Assembly: GCF_008124605.1 (NCBI RefSeq)
Contig: NZ_VRYN01000001.1
Coordinates: 236,772-300,771 of the forward strand
Source of the DNA: Halobacterium salinarum DSM 3754
GTDB taxonomy: Archaea; Halobacteriota; Halobacteria; Halobacteriales; Halobacteriaceae
Direction: 5' to 3'
DNA length: 64,000 nucleotides
The notes below the pieces were generated by a model that searched no databases, had not been told where the DNA came from, and saw only the letters and a program-made list of their open reading frames with translations. The position numbers and the translations under genes were made by a program. Shown here in pieces: positions 61,723-64,000 of the stretch. Within the stretch, counting starts at the first letter, position 1. Each line of letters begins with the position of its first letter.

Positions 61723-61923
61723 ATGGCGAGCAAAACACCGGGCTTCGAAGGGGTGACGGAGTACTGCGAGCGCTGCGGTCAGACCACGACCCACCAGGTT
61801 GCGGTTGAGCTCCGAACGGAGAACACGAACACCGAGAACGCCGCGTTCTCCCGGGAGCCGTACCGGGTCGCGACGTGCTGTGAGTGCGACGCCGAACACG
61901 CACAACGAATGAACAACGCCTGA
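61723..61923 (+). CDS. Small zinc beta-ribbon protein (DUF7835-like)
   Basis: A 66-residue protein with two cysteine pairs: TEYCERCGQTTTHQVAVEL and RVATCCECDAEHAQRMNN, forming a zinc ribbon; the region between is polar. I associate it with a haloarchaeal family labelled DUF7835. Promoter-like AT-rich sequence ACACACATATACG (61674-61686) lies about 40 bp upstream. Possibly RNA- or protein-binding; not established. Confidence 0.78.
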   Translation: MASKTPGFEGVTEYCERCGQTTTHQVAVELRTENTNTENAAFSREPYRVATCCECDAEHAQRMNNA

Positions 61924-61960
61924 CGGCCCCGCCCGTCGCACGGCCCGGTTCCAGTGGCGG

Positions 61961-62851
61961 CTACGCAGTCACGACCTCGCAGCCGTCCTCCGTGACGATG
62001 AGCGTGTGCTCGTCCTGCCCGACGAGTTCCCCATCTGCCTCCTTCAGCACGGGGTACGACCGCACGATGTCCGCGCGTTCGAGGCGCGTCAGACTCATCT
62101 CCGCGCGCGCGCCGTCGAGCCAGCGGGCCGCGAACGGCAGCCCGTCGAACTGTTCGAGGTCGTCGAGCAACTGGCGCGCGCGCCGGTCCCGGACGGTCCC
62201 CGAGGACACCACCTCGTAGATCTCCGTCGCCGCACCCTCGGTGACCTTCCCCGTGCCGGTGGTGACGAACGGCTCGATGGCGACCACGTCGCCGACCGCA
62301 AGCTCGGCCCCGGAGTCGACCCCGCGGTTGGGGACCGTCGGCCCCGTGTGGGCGTCGAAGACGTCCATCCCGTGGCCCGTGAGGTTGACCACCGGGTTGT
62401 AGCCGTAGGCCTCGACGACGTCCTGGATCTCCGCGCCCAGCGCGCCCGTCTGGACGCCCGGCTCCACCATGTCGATGGCGGCCGCCAGCGACTCCTCGGC
62501 GGCCTCCACGAGCTCGGGAGTGCCCGAGAGGTCGACCGTGGTGGCGGCGTCCGCGATGTGCCCGTCGACGTGCACGCCGACGTCGAGGCACACCATGTCC
62601 TCGCCGAACTCGGTGTCGTCGTCCGCCCCCGGCGCGGCGTGGCTCGCCTCCTCGTTGACGCTGATGTTCACCGGGAACGCCGGCTCGCCGCCGAGCTCGC
62701 GGATGCGCTCCTCGGCGAACGACGCGACCTCCAGGTGGGTCGCCCCGACCGTAACGCGGTCGGCGGCCTCGGACAGCACCGTCGTGAGGATGTCGCCGGC
62801 CTCCACGTACTGCTCGTAGGCGTCCGAACCAACCGTCACGCTGTCTGTCAT
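61961..62851 (-). CDS. map: Methionine aminopeptidase, type II archaeal
   Basis: A 296-residue pita-bread metallopeptidase that removes the initiator Met. Ligands are visible: His in NLTGHGMDVFDAHTGPT, Asp in MVCLDVGVHVDGHIADAATT (two Asp), Glu in AIEPFVTTGTG and the last Glu in TLIVTEDGCEVVTA. The type II insertion is present between them. Length fits archaeal type II MetAP. ATG at 62851. Confidence 0.95.
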   Translation of the reverse strand: MTDSVTVGSDAYEQYVEAGDILTTVLSEAADRVTVGATHLEVASFAEERIRELGGEPAFPVNISVNEEASHAAPGADDDTEFGEDMVCLDVGVHVDGHIADAATTVDLSGTPELVEAAEESLAAAIDMVEPGVQTGALGAEIQDVVEAYGYNPVVNLTGHGMDVFDAHTGPTVPNRGVDSGAELAVGDVVAIEPFVTTGTGKVTEGAATEIYEVVSSGTVRDRRARQLLDDLEQFDGLPFAARWLDGARAEMSLTRLERADIVRSYPVLKEADGELVGQDEHTLIVTEDGCEVVTA

Positions 62852-62899
62852 ACCAGGAGGTTACCCCGAACGCGGCAAAGAGGTTGCGGGTTGGGCGTG

Positions 62900-63715
62900 T
62901 TACTCGCCGGCGGTGACCGCCGACACCACGTCGCCGGCGGTCATCGCCACGGCAAGCACCACCGCGAGCACGAACAGAACCAGGGTTGCGATCACGTTCA
63001 GCTTGGGCGCGGTGCCGTACGCCAGCAGCGCGTACATCTCCGTGGTGAGCACGTCCGTGGTCCCGGACACGAAGTACGCGCGCACGAACTCCTCGAACGA
63101 CCGCACCCACGCGAACAGGAACCCGGACGCGACCGCGGGCGCGATCGCCGGCAGCGTCACATCCCGGAACGCCACGAGCGGCGAAGCACCCAGGTCGCGG
63201 GCGGCGTCCGCGAGCGTGTCGTCGACGGCCGCCAGCCGGGCGGACACCAACAGCACCACGAACGGCAGCCCGTAGACGGCGTGGGTCAGCACCGTCGGCA
63301 CGAACCCGGGCGTGATCCCCGGCAGCGTGCGGATGGAGATGAGGACGCCGATGCCAAGCACCACGCCCGGCACCACCATCGGGAGCACGACCGCGACCCG
63401 GAACGCGTTCGAGAGTGGCACGTCGTACCGAACGAGCGCGACGCTTGCGGGCACGCCAACGGCCGTCGCCAGCACCGACGCCAGGGTTGCGATGGTGGCG
63501 CTGTTGGCGACGCTGCCCAACAGCGCGCCGTCCTGAAGCGTGGCCTGGTAGTGCGCGAGCGTGACGCCGGTGAACGGCAGGATCGTGGCGGCGTTCTCCG
63601 CGACGGACAACACGATGATGACGACCAGTGGTAGCCACAGCACCGCGAGCACGGCGACAGTCCACGCCGACAGCGCGTGCCCCAGGAGCCGACTGCGGGT
63701 CGACGGCGACGCCAT
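62900..63715 (-). CDS. ABC transporter permease (PotC-like)
   Basis: A 271-residue inner-membrane permease with six hydrophobic helices, MASPSTRSRLLGHALSAWTV at the start. The EAA loop is AARDLGASPLVAFRDVTLPA near residue 180 (coupling to the ATPase). It resembles permeases of the polyamine, thiamine or ferric-iron type. Its first base overlaps the stop of the next permease (63715), so both are made together. The ATPase and binding-protein genes are outside the window. Confidence 0.88.
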   Translation of the reverse strand: MASPSTRSRLLGHALSAWTVAVLAVLWLPLVVIIVLSVAENAATILPFTGVTLAHYQATLQDGALLGSVANSATIATLASVLATAVGVPASVALVRYDVPLSNAFRVAVVLPMVVPGVVLGIGVLISIRTLPGITPGFVPTVLTHAVYGLPFVVLLVSARLAAVDDTLADAARDLGASPLVAFRDVTLPAIAPAVASGFLFAWVRSFEEFVRAYFVSGTTDVLTTEMYALLAYGTAPKLNVIATLVLFVLAVVLAVAMTAGDVVSAVTAGE

Positions 63716-64000
63716 CAGTGGTCACCTCCGGCCGACGCGTCGGTGTAGCGCGCGGCGACGCCGAACGCGGCGGCGATCAGCACGACCACCACCGTCGCGG
63801 CGGCGCTCGCGCTGGCGATGTTGAACGAGTCGATGCGCCCCGCGATGAGCTGCCCCACCAACAACACGGTGGAGCCACTGAGGAACCGTGGCGCGACGAA
63901 CGACCCGAACGCCGGCACGAACACGAACAGCGACCCGGCGACGACGTTGGGCAGCGTCAACGGCAAGAGCACGTCGCGGAACACCGCCCGCCGGGACGCC
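63715..64000 (-). CDS. ABC transporter permease (PotB-like), C-terminal fragment
   Basis: The last 94 codons of a second permease, running off the window to the right. The visible segment opens with the EAA-loop end (ASRRAVFRDVLLPLTLPNVV), followed by two hydrophobic helices (VAGSLFVFVPAFGSFVAPRF and ASAAATVVVVLIAAAFGVAA) and a short polar tail. It pairs with the downstream PotC-like permease; their overlap by one base indicates an operon. The substrate is not determined. Confidence 0.82.
   Translation of the reverse strand, partial: ASRRAVFRDVLLPLTLPNVVAGSLFVFVPAFGSFVAPRFLSGSTVLLVGQLIAGRIDSFNIASASAAATVVVVLIAAAFGVAARYTDASAGGDH

Noticed and set aside
1-64000. CRISPR arrays, rRNA and tRNA genes
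   Set aside because: No regularly spaced repeats were seen. Gaps between genes are mostly too short, and none shows a tRNA cloverleaf or rRNA conserved segments by eye. A covariance-model scan would settle it.

Overview
This 64 kb window is chromosomal DNA of an extreme halophile, very probably Halobacterium (H. salinarum or a close relative). The evidence is high GC content, strongly acidic proteins, promoters with an A/T box about 25 nt before leaderless starts, Tat-type lipoproteins, haloarchaea-only small proteins, and a basB-basT chemotaxis pair characterised in Halobacterium. No rRNA, tRNA, CRISPR array or complete insertion sequence was seen. Genes sit on both strands in short operons, often with 1-4 nt overlaps.

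Layout. 1-5.2 kb: start of dnaG (edge), an SSS symporter with its DUF3311 partner, an HTH protein, a CARF-type regulator, DsrE and DUF1405 proteins. 5.4-12.6 kb: pdxS, a Tat-exported nuclease fusion, thrB, an FAD oxidoreductase, small haloarchaeal proteins. 12.7-14.1 kb: an Hsp20 gene overlapping a Q/P/A-rich low-complexity gene. 14.3-18.4 kb: FAD oxidoreductase, small conserved proteins, erythromycin-esterase-type hydrolase. 18.6-23.4 kb: carB and carA, convergent rather than an operon, with an Lrp-type regulator divergent from carA and related palindromes before both car genes. 23.5-30.6 kb: Idi-like Nudix protein, JAMM desampylase, quinone-reductase-like dehydrogenase, MoaB/Mog, 5-FTHF cyclo-ligase, guaA and pyrG. 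30.7-41.2 kb: Tat lipoprotein, hydrolase, peroxiredoxin, thrS, cold-shock protein, a dgcA-dgcN type pair, Vms1-type release factor, HTH regulator and gatD.

41.5-46.4 kb is the main accessory feature: a 4.84 kb integrative element with its own tyrosine recombinase. It is inserted in a GNAT acetyltransferase gene that follows gatD with a 4-nt overlap. A 13-bp palindromic core is duplicated at both ends, and each copy is followed 12 nt inward by a 21-bp inverted arm repeat. The element has a probable accessory gene upstream of the integrase, a three-gene overlapping operon of unknown function, a two-helix membrane protein, a hairpin cluster, and a 1 kb apparently non-coding block with repeated ACGTTCGT motifs. 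Removing it rejoins a 310-codon acetyltransferase frame exactly.

46.9-64 kb: glycerophosphodiesterase overlapping a SAMP-type ubiquitin-like protein, a K+ channel, an HPP-USP fusion, a nucleoside-salvage cluster (nucleoside phosphorylase, PfkB kinase, ribose-1,5-bisphosphate isomerase; deoC nearby) matching the haloarchaeal non-carboxylating pentose bisphosphate pathway, basT-basB, tRNA methylthiotransferase, CDF transporter, HIT protein, methionine aminopeptidase and part of a spermidine/putrescine-type ABC permease pair.
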